Assembly (NCBI RefSeq): GCF_017571495.1 | Contig: NZ_JAGETZ010000013.1 | Location: 124,001 to 188,000 of the forward strand | DNA length: 64,000 nt | Origin: Hymenobacter negativus | Lineage (GTDB): Bacteria; Bacteroidota; Bacteroidia; Cytophagales; Hymenobacteraceae | Direction: 5' to 3' | Part shown: one piece after another, positions 18,288-27,477 of the stretch | Layout: every line of letters begins with the position of its first letter | Numbering within the stretch: position 1 is the first letter of the stretch | The notes under the pieces: model-generated | What the model was told of the DNA's origin: nothing | The model's input: the letters and a program-made list of their open reading frames with translations, nothing else | Databases searched by the model: none | Made by a program: the position numbers and the translations under genes

Positions 18288-18632
18288 ATGGACCCAACCG
18301 TTTCTCAGACCGTTCCCGAAGTCATTCGGACCGTTCCGCTTCAATACTACGTTTTCTTCGCCTCGGCCCTGTTTGCCATCGGCGTCACGGGGGTATTGGT
18401 GCGGCGCAATGCCATCATCATCTTCATGTGCGTCGAGCTGATGCTTAACGCCGTGAACATTTTGCTGACAGCCTTTTCGGCATACCGCGCCGATGCTAAC
18501 GGACAGATTTTTGTGTTCTTCATTATGGCCGTAGCTGCTGCCGAAGTATCGGTGGGGTTGGGCATCATCGTCATGATTTACCGCAACTTCCAGACCACCG
18601 ACGTTAATCTATTGAGCCGCTTGAAGTGGTAA
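18288..18632 (+). CDS. nuoK: NADH-quinone oxidoreductase subunit K
   Basis: 114-residue membrane subunit of respiratory complex I, related to the Mrp antiporter subunit MrpC. Three transmembrane helices are visible, with the conserved Glu in FMCVELMLNAVNILL (helix 2) and a second Glu in VAAAEVSVGLGIIVMIYR (helix 3), both needed for proton translocation. The start at 18288 gives the usual NuoK length; the longer frame to 18123 adds an unrelated Cys-rich leader. nuoL follows 118 bp later on the same strand, with a palindromic repeat in between. nuoJ and the rest of the usual operon are not upstream, which is unusual. Confidence 0.95.
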   Translation: MDPTVSQTVPEVIRTVPLQYYVFFASALFAIGVTGVLVRRNAIIIFMCVELMLNAVNILLTAFSAYRADANGQIFVFFIMAVAAAEVSVGLGIIVMIYRNFQTTDVNLLSRLKW

Positions 18633-18638
18633 AAAACG

Positions 18639-18729
18639 ACTGACATCCTGAGCGGAGCGAAAGACCTTATCAATTGCGAACGATTAGTTCAGCGGTGACA
18701 AGGTCCTTCGCTCCGCTCAGGATGTCAGT
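18639..18729. repeat. Palindromic repeat (CCTGAGCGGAGCGAA family) between nuoK and nuoL
   Basis: Two 30-bp arms (18639-18668 and 18700-18729) with one mismatch, containing CATCCTGAGCGGAGCGAA. It fills almost the whole nuoK-nuoL gap. The element at 39846 shares the CCTGAGCG-AGCGAAGGACC core, so this is a dispersed family. In RNA it would form a very stable stem without a T-run, which could affect nuoL expression. Confidence 0.85.
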
Positions 18730-18750
18730 TCTTTAGCATAGCCAACTCCC

Positions 18751-20703
18751 ATGCAAGAAACCGTTCTCCCTGGCGCCAACGCCCCGTATTCCACGTTTCT
18801 CTACGTTCTGATTCCGCTGTTGCCCTTCTTGGGCTTTCTGGTGAATGGGCTACTGAACAAGAAGCTGTCCGGCACCGTGGCCGGTCTCATCGGCAGCGGC
18901 ACCGTACTGGGTTCGTTCCTGATTTCGGTGATGCTGTTTCTCAATTTTCAGTATCAGTACACGGTCCAGCTGTTTGATTGGATTTCGGTGGGCTCGCTGC
19001 AGATTCCTTTTCAGTACCAGATTGACCAGCTCAGCCTGATTATGCTGCTGCTGGTGACGGGGGTAGGCTTCCTTATTCACGTCTACAGCATCGGCTATAT
19101 GCACCACGACGAGAACGTGGGCAAGTTCTTTAGCTTCCTGAACTTGTTCATCTTCAGCATGCTGCTGCTGGTGATGGGGGCCAACTTCGTTATCCTCTTC
19201 ATTGGTTGGGAAGGTGTAGGCTTGTGCTCTTACCTGCTCATCGGCTTCTGGAACAAGAACACCAATTACAACAACGCCGCGAAAAAAGCCTTTATTATCA
19301 ACCGCATCGGTGACCTGGGTTTCCTGCTTGGTATCTTCCTCATTTACCTCACTTTCAATTCAGTGCAGTACGCCGAGGTGTTCCAGAAGGCTTCACTTGG
19401 CCAGTTCGGCACGTATGGAGTGGGCATCTGTACGGCTATCACGCTGTTGCTGTTTGTGGGTGCAATGGGTAAATCGGCCCAACTGCCGCTCTACACTTGG
19501 CTGCCCGATGCCATGGCCGGCCCCACACCGGTGTCGGCGCTTATCCACGCCGCAACCATGGTAACAGCCGGCATCTACATGGTGCTGCGGGCCAACGTAC
19601 TGTTCACGCTGTCGCCCGATACGTTGCAGGTAGTGGCTATTGTAGGCGCGGCTACGGCTCTGTTTGCGGCTACTATTGGCTTGGCACAGAACGATATCAA
19701 GAAGGTGCTGGCGTACTCTACCGTGTCGCAGCTGGGCTATATGTTCCTGGCGCTGGGCGTGATGGGCTACTCCACGGCCCTGTTCCATGTGCTCACCCAC
19801 GCCTTATTCAAAGCGCTGATGTTCCTTGGGGCTGGCTCCGTAATTCATGCCATGAGCAATGAGCAGGACCTGCGTCGCATGGGCGGCCTGCGCAAGGCGC
19901 TACCTATCACGTTCCTGACCTTTCTCATTGGCTGCCTGGCTATTTCAGGCATTCCGCCATTCTCAGGCTTCTTCTCAAAAGATGAAATCCTGGCCCATGC
20001 CTTCGAACACAACAAAGTGCTGTGGGCCATGGGCTTGCTCAGTGCATTCCTGACGGCATTCTATATGTTCCGGCTGTTGTTTCTGGCCTTCTTTGGTGAG
20101 TTCCGGGGCACGGAGGAGCAGAAGCACCACCTGCACGAGTCGCCCGCTTCAATGACCTTTCCCCTCATCGTGCTGGCTATTCTGGCGGCTGTGGGTGGCT
20201 TTATGGGCGCGCCGATGTTCACAGGTGGGCACCACTATCTAGCCGAATACCTGGCCCCGATTTTCACCTACTCGCAACGCATCATGCCGGCTGCTTTCTC
20301 GGCTGAGCCCGACCACAACACCGAATTGATGCTCATCGGGCTGTCGGTAGCGGCTGGGGTATTGGGCATTGCGCTGGCCTACGTGATGTACGTGGCCCGC
20401 GCCCAGCGTCCAGCCGAAGACGAGGCGCAACGCTCCGGTCCCGAAAGTTTAGTGTATCACAAATATTATATCGACGAGCTGTACAACGCCGTCTTTACCC
20501 GGCCTATTATGGCCCTCTCGACGGGGCTCTACAAGTTCGTGGAAAATGGCGTTATCAACCCCGTGGTAAGCGTATTTGGCCGAGCGGTAAATGGTGGTGG
20601 GCAGCTGCTCCGCTATGTGCAGACCGGTGCCGTAGAGACCTACCTGATTCTGATGGTTGTGGGTATTGTCCTGATTCTGGGTTTGAATTTCGGTCGGTTC
20701 TAA
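18751..20703 (+). CDS. nuoL: NADH-quinone oxidoreductase subunit L
   Basis: 650-residue proton-pumping membrane subunit of complex I. The conserved core includes HDENVGKFFSFLNLFIFSM, GWEGVGLCSYLLIGFW with the functional Glu, AMGKSAQLPLYTWLPDAM with the essential Lys, and the antiporter helix with ALIHAATMVTAGIYM. The C-terminal part (residues 555-650) is the long lateral helix and last membrane helix. The length is typical. It is downstream of nuoK and followed by a strong terminator, so nuoM and nuoN are not in this transcription unit. Confidence 0.97.
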   Translation: MQETVLPGANAPYSTFLYVLIPLLPFLGFLVNGLLNKKLSGTVAGLIGSGTVLGSFLISVMLFLNFQYQYTVQLFDWISVGSLQIPFQYQIDQLSLIMLLLVTGVGFLIHVYSIGYMHHDENVGKFFSFLNLFIFSMLLLVMGANFVILFIGWEGVGLCSYLLIGFWNKNTNYNNAAKKAFIINRIGDLGFLLGIFLIYLTFNSVQYAEVFQKASLGQFGTYGVGICTAITLLLFVGAMGKSAQLPLYTWLPDAMAGPTPVSALIHAATMVTAGIYMVLRANVLFTLSPDTLQVVAIVGAATALFAATIGLAQNDIKKVLAYSTVSQLGYMFLALGVMGYSTALFHVLTHALFKALMFLGAGSVIHAMSNEQDLRRMGGLRKALPITFLTFLIGCLAISGIPPFSGFFSKDEILAHAFEHNKVLWAMGLLSAFLTAFYMFRLLFLAFFGEFRGTEEQKHHLHESPASMTFPLIVLAILAAVGGFMGAPMFTGGHHYLAEYLAPIFTYSQRIMPAAFSAEPDHNTELMLIGLSVAAGVLGIALAYVMYVARAQRPAEDEAQRSGPESLVYHKYYIDELYNAVFTRPIMALSTGLYKFVENGVINPVVSVFGRAVNGGGQLLRYVQTGAVETYLILMVVGIVLILGLNFGRF

Positions 20704-20743
20704 GTCACTGTTTTTCGCCTTTCAGGGGCACGTAATATCCATT

Positions 20744-20782
20744 GCAACAAAGCCGCCCACTAAGTGTGGGCGGCTTTGTTGC
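20744..20782. terminator. Bidirectional terminator after nuoL
   Basis: Perfect 17-bp stem GCAACAAAGCCGCCCAC with loop TAAGT. It lies 40 bp after the nuoL stop codon. Confidence 0.85.
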
Positions 20783-21080
20783 TTCTAAAGAGTTCGGAGT
20801 TCATGGAGTGAAAAGTAGCCAACCCTAAGATGATTATTTTCCTCCAAATGACGACTTAGCTCATCACTACCGGGCTAGCTAGAATTGTAAAATGAGTAAA
20901 TTATGAAGAATATATTTTCGAATTTCGTAGTGATATAGCTAGCCAGTGAGTTAGCTCAACGGTGGAGTAGGTGGAAAGTCATTGTAACAACTTTTCTGAA
21001 TAAAGGAAAGTATAGCCCCACATCAATCGCAAGTCCTCGAATGGCAGGCGATAACCCCACACTATACCCCACCAAAAACT
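20783..21080. other. Upstream region of OmpA-family gene with imperfect inverted repeat
   Basis: No gene seen. GGCTAGCTA near 20874 and TAGCTAGCC near 20937, flanked by AGCTCA / GAGTTAGCTC words, form an imperfect inverted repeat about 100 bp long over AT-rich DNA. It may be a regulatory site or a decayed repeat element. Confidence 0.35.
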
Positions 21081-22676
21081 ATGTTTCTAAAACCTCAACT
21101 CCTTCGCGGACTGGCGTTAGGAGCTGTCGTGCTCGGCATGGCAACTACCCACGCTCAGGCCCAGACACCTGATAGAAAAACGGCCCTTAGTGGCAACGTT
21201 GGCTTGCTTCAATACAATGGTAACATGGGTTCCGACTTTTGGAACCGTTCCGGCAATGACCTCATGGTTGGCGGCGGTGGCACCGTTACCCGCTACTTGT
21301 CGCCCACGTTCGACCTGGCTCTGCTGGGCTACTATGAAACTTACAAGTTCAGCAGCGAGCTGCGGGCGGGCGAAAACTTCGATGCCCGCATTGGCATGGT
21401 TGATTTGGGCATCAAGCTCAAGCTAAACAACGGCAAGATTCTGAAAGAGGAGTCGTTCATTCAGCCCTACCTGATGGGTGGCGGCGGCATGTTCCTCTCG
21501 AACAGCTCGGGGCGTGCCAACGGCCAGAACTTTGGCATCAACCAGATTCGTCGGCCTGAGGTGTTCGGCCTGGCTGGTCTGCGCTTCCGCGTGAGCGAGG
21601 CGGTGGCCCTGGACCTGACCATCAGCCAGCACTATCCCTTCACCGAGCGCGTGGATAACCTCTATGGCCCCACCAACCCTGCCGATAAGCTGTACGACCG
21701 GTTCCTGCTAAGCCAGGCCGGCATCACAGTGGCCCTGGGCAAGATGAAGGATGAGGACAAAGACGGCGTGTCGGACAAGAAGGATAAGTGCCCTGGTACC
21801 CCTGCCGGCGTAGCCGTGGACCCCAACGGCTGCCCGCTGGATAAAGACGGCGACGGCGTGCCTGACTATCAGGATAAGTGCCCCGACGTGAAAGGCGTAG
21901 CCGCGTTGCAAGGCTGCCCCGACCGTGACGGCGACGGCGTGACCGATGCCGACGACGCTTGCCCAGATACCCCTGGCAAACCTGAGCTGAAAGGCTGCCC
22001 CGATGCCGACAATGACGGCGTGATTGACCAGAACGACAAGTGCCCCAACACACCTTCCGGTGTGCAGGTTGATGCAAGCGGCTGCCCGCTGGATAAAGAC
22101 GGCGACGGTGTGCCCGACTATCAGGACCGTTGCCCCAACCGTCCCGGCCCGGCCTCAAATAAAGGCTGCCCCGAAGTGAAAGCTGAGACCAAGAAGCGCC
22201 TGTCGGAAGCCACGAAGTACATCAACTTCGAATTCAACAAGGCTGTGCTACTCCCCAGCTCGTACCCCACGCTGAAGGACCTCGCCAAAATCATGGAAGA
22301 GTATCCCGACTACACGCTGGCCATTTCGGGCCACACCGATAGCAAGGGTGCCGACAACTACAACCTGAACCTCTCGGATGCTCGTGCTGCTTCGGCCCGC
22401 ACCTACATGCTGAGCCAGGCTGTGCCCGCCGACCGCATCGTGTCGCACGGCTACGGCGAAACCAAGCCGATTGCTGACAACGCCACTGCCGCCGGCCAGG
22501 CCCTGAACCGCCGCGTAGAGTTCGACCTCTACCTGACCGGTGACCCGAACGCCTCGGAAGTGAAGTACGGTCCGGCCCCGACCATCGTGCCCGAGCCCGA
22601 AAAAGCAGCCCCGGTGAAAAAGGCCCCGGCCAAGAAAGCCCCCGCTCGTAAGAAGGCACCGGCCAAGCGTAAGTAA
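21081..22676 (+). CDS. OmpA-family outer-membrane protein with thrombospondin type 3 repeats
   Basis: 531-residue outer-membrane protein that anchors the membrane to peptidoglycan. A signal peptide ends near residue 28 (THAQAQ). Residues 30-215 form a predicted eight-stranded barrel. Residues about 222-375 are five calcium-binding thrombospondin type 3 repeats of the form DKDGDGVPDYQDKCP with paired cysteines. Residues 380-490 are the OmpA-like peptidoglycan-binding domain, with the motif ISGHTDSKGADNYNLNLS and NRRVEF at the end. A tail of about 30 residues is very rich in Lys, Ala and Pro, which is unusual for this family and may bind anionic polymers. It is monocistronic, closed by a terminator at 22694. 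Confidence 0.93.
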   Translation: MFLKPQLLRGLALGAVVLGMATTHAQAQTPDRKTALSGNVGLLQYNGNMGSDFWNRSGNDLMVGGGGTVTRYLSPTFDLALLGYYETYKFSSELRAGENFDARIGMVDLGIKLKLNNGKILKEESFIQPYLMGGGGMFLSNSSGRANGQNFGINQIRRPEVFGLAGLRFRVSEAVALDLTISQHYPFTERVDNLYGPTNPADKLYDRFLLSQAGITVALGKMKDEDKDGVSDKKDKCPGTPAGVAVDPNGCPLDKDGDGVPDYQDKCPDVKGVAALQGCPDRDGDGVTDADDACPDTPGKPELKGCPDADNDGVIDQNDKCPNTPSGVQVDASGCPLDKDGDGVPDYQDRCPNRPGPASNKGCPEVKAETKKRLSEATKYINFEFNKAVLLPSSYPTLKDLAKIMEEYPDYTLAISGHTDSKGADNYNLNLSDARAASARTYMLSQAVPADRIVSHGYGETKPIADNATAAGQALNRRVEFDLYLTGDPNASEVKYGPAPTIVPEPEKAAPVKKAPAKKAPARKKAPAKRK

Positions 22677-22693
22677 GCGCAAGGTTGAGTAAG

Positions 22694-22725
22694 AAAAGGC
22701 CCACTCGATGAGAGTGGGCCTTTTT
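22694..22725. terminator. Intrinsic terminator
   Basis: AAAAGGCCCACTC with loop GATGA and the complement GAGTGGGCCTTTT, followed by T residues, 17 bp after the OmpA-family stop codon. Confidence 0.9.
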
Positions 22726-22937
22726 GCGTTTGGTGCGGTCCTGTTGTTACGGGGCCAGAGGTCGTGGCACTCCGTCCTGTCGATTCGACCGGCATTGAAA
22801 TGTGATGAAGCCCTCAAGTCCACAGCAAGGTTCTCGCAAGCAGCAAGCCCCAGTGCTTTTCGCATATTTGGGGCGAGTGGTATTGGCCGGACGGATTACC
22901 ACATTTCGCTACAATCTCTTCGCAAAGACGATATTGC

Positions 22938-25616
22938 CTAAAACACCGCGTACGTCACGGCCAGGTAATACAGTCCACCCACGCTGGGACCGCCGAGGTA
23001 GGACACGTAATAATTATTCAGCACATTGCTGGCGCCCAGCTTGAGCCGGACCTGCGCGGCGGGTACGGCATAGCTCAGCTGGGCATCGAGCGTATTGTAG
23101 GCGGGCACGTTGCCATTCACCAAAAAGGTCTGCGAATAGTAGGCTTGCTGCCAGCGGTAATTCAGGCCGAAGCCGACGTTGTGGTAGGCATTCTCGTTGG
23201 CCAGGCTGAGGTTGTAGGCCCAGCGTGGGGTATTAAAGCCGTCTTCCAAGCCGTCACCATTCTCAGTGCGGTCGAGGCGGGTGTAGGTAGTATTGGCGCC
23301 GAGGAGATAGCCGCCTGCCGCCTCGTAGCGCAGGCCGGCCGAGCCGCCGTAGTTGTACACCTGGCTTTGCGAGTTGGTCCAGAGACGGTAGCGGGCCTGG
23401 CCGGTACGGGCATTCAGGGCCGTGGCAATGGTGTTGAGGTCCGAGCCGGTGTTCAGGGGCTGGCCGGCGCTGGTTTGGGGCACGTAGGCTTCGACCTGGG
23501 CGATGAAGTCGCGGTAGGAATTATAGTAGAAATCTACATCGAGCAGCAACCGGCCCGTGGTGCCGAAAACAGCCTTATAGCCCACTTCAAACGAGCGGAT
23601 GTACTCCGGTTTTAGGTAGGTATAGGGATTTTTGACCAGCATGTCCTGGTTTTGGACAATGGCCTGCTGACGCTTCTGAGCCGCCGTGGCCGAGGAGGTA
23701 TTGGCATTGATAGCCGCTGTCACGGCGTTGTTAAAGGCATCGATGCTGGTGCGCAAATAGCTGTTCTCAAACACGCCATCCGACATCACCCGTAGCCCGC
23801 CAATACGCTTCACCTGTCCACTGTTCACGTTCGAAAACCCTTCAAACAAGCTCGGGAACCGGTAGCCGCTCTGCCCACTAATACGAAAATTCTGCCGCGG
23901 CGTGGGTGAGAACACGGCCGTGAGGCGCGGGTTAAATTTTGCAGCGAAGTAGTCGTTTTTATCGGCGCGCAGGGTAGCGGTGAGGCGCAATTTATCGCTC
24001 ATGAACCGGCCACCAGCCTGCAAAAAACCACCGGTTTTCGAGTAAGCCAGGTTGTCGGTGAGTGGTTCCCGGCCGGGGTTCGGATTGATGAAGTAATTGC
24101 CATCGGGCACCACGATGTAGGTGCGGTGGTCGGCTCCGGCTAGCAGGTCGAGGTTGGTAGGCAGGGCGTGGCCGCCGCGCCGCAACGCCTCGGCAATGTT
24201 CACCTGTGTCTCGCCATGGAGCAGGTCGGCGCGCACGTGCAGGGCCGCGCCCTGGTCCCAGTTGTTGATGCCCTGCAGCTCGCCCAGGCGCTGGTTGAAT
24301 GCCTCGGTGCCGGGCTGCAGGCGGCCGGCATCGGCGGCGGTGCGGGCGGTGGCGTGGGCCATGGCCACGGGCTGGCCGGTGGCCACGGCGGCATTCCAGG
24401 CAGCGGTGTAGTCGGTGTTCCATTGCGCATCGGGCTTGAAGCTGCGGTCGATGTTTTCGCCCATTGAGCGCAGGTTGTAACTCTGGCCGGTGCTTTCACG
24501 GGTGAGGTAGGCACGGGCCTGCACCACGGGCGTGGTCAGGGTGAGGGCATGTTGCTGGAGGCGGTAGTCCTGCAGGCGGAATCGGTTCGAGCGCTGGTAC
24601 ACGTTATCGAAACCAGCCACGCGGTAGGTGTAGGCCAGCTCCGTACCGGGCCGGAAGCGGTAGTGCAGCGCCGCATCGGCCTTGAGGGTTTTGATATTAT
24701 AATCCACCAAATCCCGCTCATCGTAGCCGGTGCGGGCCACGGCATACTGCTTGCCACCGAGCGTGAGTGTGCTGCGGTCCGACGACTCATTGCCGTAGCG
24801 GTTCACCTGGTCCGGGGCGGGGTTGTCGGCCCCGAACAGGTCGGTGGTGGCGTTGCCGGTGGGGTTGAGGTCGGTCTGGTCGTTGGCAATCCAGTCGTAG
24901 GCGCGCAGGTAGGTGCCGTTGATTTTGACCGCCAGCTTATCGGCCACCAGCACTTTGGCGTAGCGCACGCTGGTTTCGGAGTAAACTTTTTCGGAAGAGC
25001 CGCCTGCCCCAAGCGTCTTCACATTTGGGTCGTTGAAGTGGTTGAGGCCGGTTTGCTGGCGCACGCTCAACCCCTCGGAATTGAATGGATTCTTCGTCTG
25101 GAAATTCGCCAGCCCGTTGATGGCATTCAGCCCGTACAGCGCCGAGGCCGTGCCCGGCACAATTTCCACCGCGTTGATATCCAGTTCACTTGGCCCCAGT
25201 ACATTCCCGATGGGGCCACCGATGTGCGGCGCTTGGTTGTCCACGCCATCCACCAACTGGGCAAAGCGTACATTGGTGGTATTAGCGAAGCCCCGTGCGT
25301 TAATCACTTTGAACCCCAGGCTGGGTGTAATCACCTGTACGCCCTTCAAATGCTCAATGGCATCGAAAAACGACGGCGCGGGTGTGAGCCGCAACGCACG
25401 CGGGTTGAGCTTTTCCACGGTCACCGGCGACTGTAAAAAGCTCTCTTCTTCCCGCGAAGCCGATATCACAACTTCACTCAGATTCAGGTTTTTGCGGGTG
25501 GTATCGGCCGGCGCAACCACTTGGGCGTTGGCAGCTTTTACGCCGCATAAGGTTCCCCAAAAAACCAGGGAAAAACGGCAGAATTGGGGGGCAACAGGAG
25601 TAGTGGAATGCATCAA
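22938..25616 (-). CDS. TonB-dependent receptor, candidate oxyanion (molybdate/tungstate) importer
   Basis: 892-residue outer-membrane receptor. After a signal peptide (to about residue 32), the plug domain starts with LNLSEVVISASREEES and contains VEIVPGTASALYG. The rest is a 22-stranded barrel ending in aromatic Phe, with typical strand phrases such as FRISGQSGYRFPSLFEGF. There is no carboxypeptidase-type N-terminal extension, unlike SusC, so a small-ligand receptor is likely. The ligand is inferred from context: a ModE-like regulator gene lies 54 bp upstream on the same strand, and a near-perfect ModE-box-like palindrome sits between them at 25635-25658. If that reading is right, the receptor would be made when molybdate or tungstate is scarce. 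An iron-siderophore role cannot be excluded. Confidence 0.9.
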   Translation of the reverse strand: MMHSTTPVAPQFCRFSLVFWGTLCGVKAANAQVVAPADTTRKNLNLSEVVISASREEESFLQSPVTVEKLNPRALRLTPAPSFFDAIEHLKGVQVITPSLGFKVINARGFANTTNVRFAQLVDGVDNQAPHIGGPIGNVLGPSELDINAVEIVPGTASALYGLNAINGLANFQTKNPFNSEGLSVRQQTGLNHFNDPNVKTLGAGGSSEKVYSETSVRYAKVLVADKLAVKINGTYLRAYDWIANDQTDLNPTGNATTDLFGADNPAPDQVNRYGNESSDRSTLTLGGKQYAVARTGYDERDLVDYNIKTLKADAALHYRFRPGTELAYTYRVAGFDNVYQRSNRFRLQDYRLQQHALTLTTPVVQARAYLTRESTGQSYNLRSMGENIDRSFKPDAQWNTDYTAAWNAAVATGQPVAMAHATARTAADAGRLQPGTEAFNQRLGELQGINNWDQGAALHVRADLLHGETQVNIAEALRRGGHALPTNLDLLAGADHRTYIVVPDGNYFINPNPGREPLTDNLAYSKTGGFLQAGGRFMSDKLRLTATLRADKNDYFAAKFNPRLTAVFSPTPRQNFRISGQSGYRFPSLFEGFSNVNSGQVKRIGGLRVMSDGVFENSYLRTSIDAFNNAVTAAINANTSSATAAQKRQQAIVQNQDMLVKNPYTYLKPEYIRSFEVGYKAVFGTTGRLLLDVDFYYNSYRDFIAQVEAYVPQTSAGQPLNTGSDLNTIATALNARTGQARYRLWTNSQSQVYNYGGSAGLRYEAAGGYLLGANTTYTRLDRTENGDGLEDGFNTPRWAYNLSLANENAYHNVGFGLNYRWQQAYYSQTFLVNGNVPAYNTLDAQLSYAVPAAQVRLKLGASNVLNNYYVSYLGGPSVGGLYYLAVTYAVF

Positions 25617-25634
25617 GCCAGTAGGGTGAGGTGG

Positions 25635-25658
25635 CGTTATATTTACGAAGATATAACG
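25635..25658. promoter_or_regulatory. ModE-box-like operator
   Basis: Perfect inverted repeat CGTTATAT-N8-ATATAACG. As I recall the gammaproteobacterial ModE operator (upstream of modA), it has the same half-sites and spacing. It ends 12 bp after the stop of the ModE-like gene and begins 18 bp upstream of the receptor start, a place suited to repression. Confidence 0.7.
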
Positions 25659-25670
25659 ATTCGCCGCTTG

Positions 25671-26033
25671 CTAACTGCCTTGCAACCGCTTTGTTTCAGT
25701 GGCCATGAATTCCTGAAAACGGTCTTGTAGCTCCCTAAATGCCACAATGGCCTCCTGGCCGGCCTCTGTGACAGCGGCGCCGCCGCCCTTGGTTCCACCG
25801 GTTTGGGTGGCGACGAGCGGAGTGGTGGCCTGCGCATTCATGGAGCTTACCAGGTCCCAGGCGCGCTTGTAGGACATGCCCATGGCCTGCGCCGCCTTCG
25901 AGATGGAGCCCAGCGCGGCAATGTGCTCGAGTAGTTCCAGCCGGCCAATGCCGAGGAAGCGGCCATCCTCGGTTTCGAGCCACAAGCGGCCGTTGAGGCG
26001 ATAGGTTTTGGTAGGCAGCAGGGGGGGTCTCAT
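25671..26033 (-). CDS. ModE-like (LysR-type winged helix) DNA-binding regulator, single domain
   Basis: 120-residue transcriptional regulator matching the N-terminal DNA-binding half of ModE. The order is an N-terminal strand (RLWLETEDGRFLGIGRLELL), then the winged helix ALGSISKAAQAMGMSYKRAWDLV, then the glycine-rich wing TQTGGTKGGGAAVTEAGQE, all typical of ModE and its relatives. The protein stops at residue 120, so the two MOP domains that bind molybdate in Escherichia coli ModE are missing. It would need another way to sense the ligand, or acts with a separate molbindin. The receptor gene follows in the same direction with a ModE-box-like site in the gap. It is divergent from the alcohol dehydrogenase gene. 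Confidence 0.85.
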   Translation of the reverse strand: MRPPLLPTKTYRLNGRLWLETEDGRFLGIGRLELLEHIAALGSISKAAQAMGMSYKRAWDLVSSMNAQATTPLVATQTGGTKGGGAAVTEAGQEAIVAFRELQDRFQEFMATETKRLQGS

Positions 26034-26300
26034 GCGGCAAAGATGCGCGGGCCATTAGAACATGCGTTGGTCATGTGGGCGGAAGGGAGGATTCTGGGGC
26101 AAGCGTACTGGCGGGAAAACCGCCTTCGTCTACGGATGAGGCTACTTTTTGCCTAAATCTTTTAGGGGGCAGAAGGCCAACCGCAGGGCGGAAAGGCCGT
26201 TGAAAAAGCCTGCTCTTTCTTCAAAAATAACGGTGCCGATTTCAACACCTACACTCTTTTAACTCATCCGTTTCCACATTTATTTTCCTCCTACAACATC

Positions 26301-27371
26301 ATGGAAGTTTTCAAAACCAAAGCCTACGGTGCCAGCAATTCCATTTTCAATGGCCTCTCCGAAATGGAGATTGAGCGCCAAGCGCCCAAGGCCGACGAAG
26401 TGCACATCGACATTCTGTACTGTGGCGTGTGCCACTCCGACATCCACCAGGTGAAAAACGACTGGCACAACACCATCTATCCCTGCGTGCCGGGCCATGA
26501 AATCGTCGGTCGCGTTATCGAGGCCGGTAGTGCTGTGACCAAGTTCCGGGTGGGCGATATCGTGGGCGTGGGCTGCATGATTGATTCCTGCGGTACCTGC
26601 CCGGCTTGCCGGGAAAAGGAGGAAAACTACTGCGAAGGCCCCGTGAGCTGGACAGCCACTTACAACGGCTACATGAAGCCGCAAAACAAGGATTTCAATA
26701 CCTTCGGCGGCTATTCAACCAACATTACGGTCAAGGAATCCTTCGTGCTGCGCATCCCCGATGCGTTGGATATCAAGGCGGCGGCGCCTATTTTGTGCGC
26801 GGGCATCACCACTTATTCGCCCCTGAAACACTGGAATGTGGGCCCCGGCAGCAGCGTGGCCGTGGTGGGCATTGGCGGGCTGGGCCACATGGCGGTGCAG
26901 TTGGCGCGGGCCCTGGGCGCGACGGTCACGGCCATTACCCGCGACAAGGACAAACAGGCCGATGCCGAGAAGCTGGGCGCTCACGAAGTCCTGATTTCGT
27001 CAGATGCCGATGCCATGACGGCCCACGAATTGAAGTTTGATTTCATCCTCATCACCATCCCCGATGCCTTCGAGGTGAATGACTACGTGAAGCTGGCCAA
27101 GCGTAACGGCGTTATCACCACCGTAGGCCTGCTGGGGCCATACAAAGCGCCCCTCAACAACCAGGAGGTGGCCATGCACCGCCGCTCCGTGGCCGGCTCC
27201 ATCATCGGTAGCATCGCCGAGACGCAGGAGGTACTGGAGTTTTGCGCCGAGCACAACATCGCGCCCGAAGTGGAAATGATTGAGATGCAGGATATCAACA
27301 AGGCATTTGATAAGATGATGGACGAGGAGGTGCGCTTCCGCTACGTTATCGATATGGCCTCACTGAAGTAA
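26301..27371 (+). CDS. Zinc-dependent NAD(P) alcohol dehydrogenase (YahK/cinnamyl type)
   Basis: 356-residue medium-chain dehydrogenase that reduces aldehydes with NADPH, close to the YahK / cinnamyl alcohol dehydrogenase group. The catalytic zinc site is GVCHSDIHQV with GHEIVG, and the structural zinc loop is DSCGTCPACREKEENYC, with the four cysteines present. The Rossmann motif GIGGLGHMAVQLA lies near residue 190. The length is normal for the family. It is expressed alone: the ModE-like gene is divergent upstream and a hairpin lies about 110 bp downstream. It likely detoxifies aldehydes, including those from plant aromatics, but the substrate is not readable. Confidence 0.93.
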   Translation: MEVFKTKAYGASNSIFNGLSEMEIERQAPKADEVHIDILYCGVCHSDIHQVKNDWHNTIYPCVPGHEIVGRVIEAGSAVTKFRVGDIVGVGCMIDSCGTCPACREKEENYCEGPVSWTATYNGYMKPQNKDFNTFGGYSTNITVKESFVLRIPDALDIKAAAPILCAGITTYSPLKHWNVGPGSSVAVVGIGGLGHMAVQLARALGATVTAITRDKDKQADAEKLGAHEVLISSDADAMTAHELKFDFILITIPDAFEVNDYVKLAKRNGVITTVGLLGPYKAPLNNQEVAMHRRSVAGSIIGSIAETQEVLEFCAEHNIAPEVEMIEMQDINKAFDKMMDEEVRFRYVIDMASLK

Positions 27372-27477
27372 CCGCGCTTCGGACCCCCTCCAAAGGGAGT
27401 GGAAACGGATATTCCAACCCGAGTTATTCAGCATGCAGAGTAGCGCGTAGCGGTGGCAGTTTTGTATACATAGAGTA

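Noticed and set aside
24549..25436. 295-codon open frame on the plus strand
   Set aside because: Antisense to the TonB-dependent receptor, whose plug and barrel motifs are clear.
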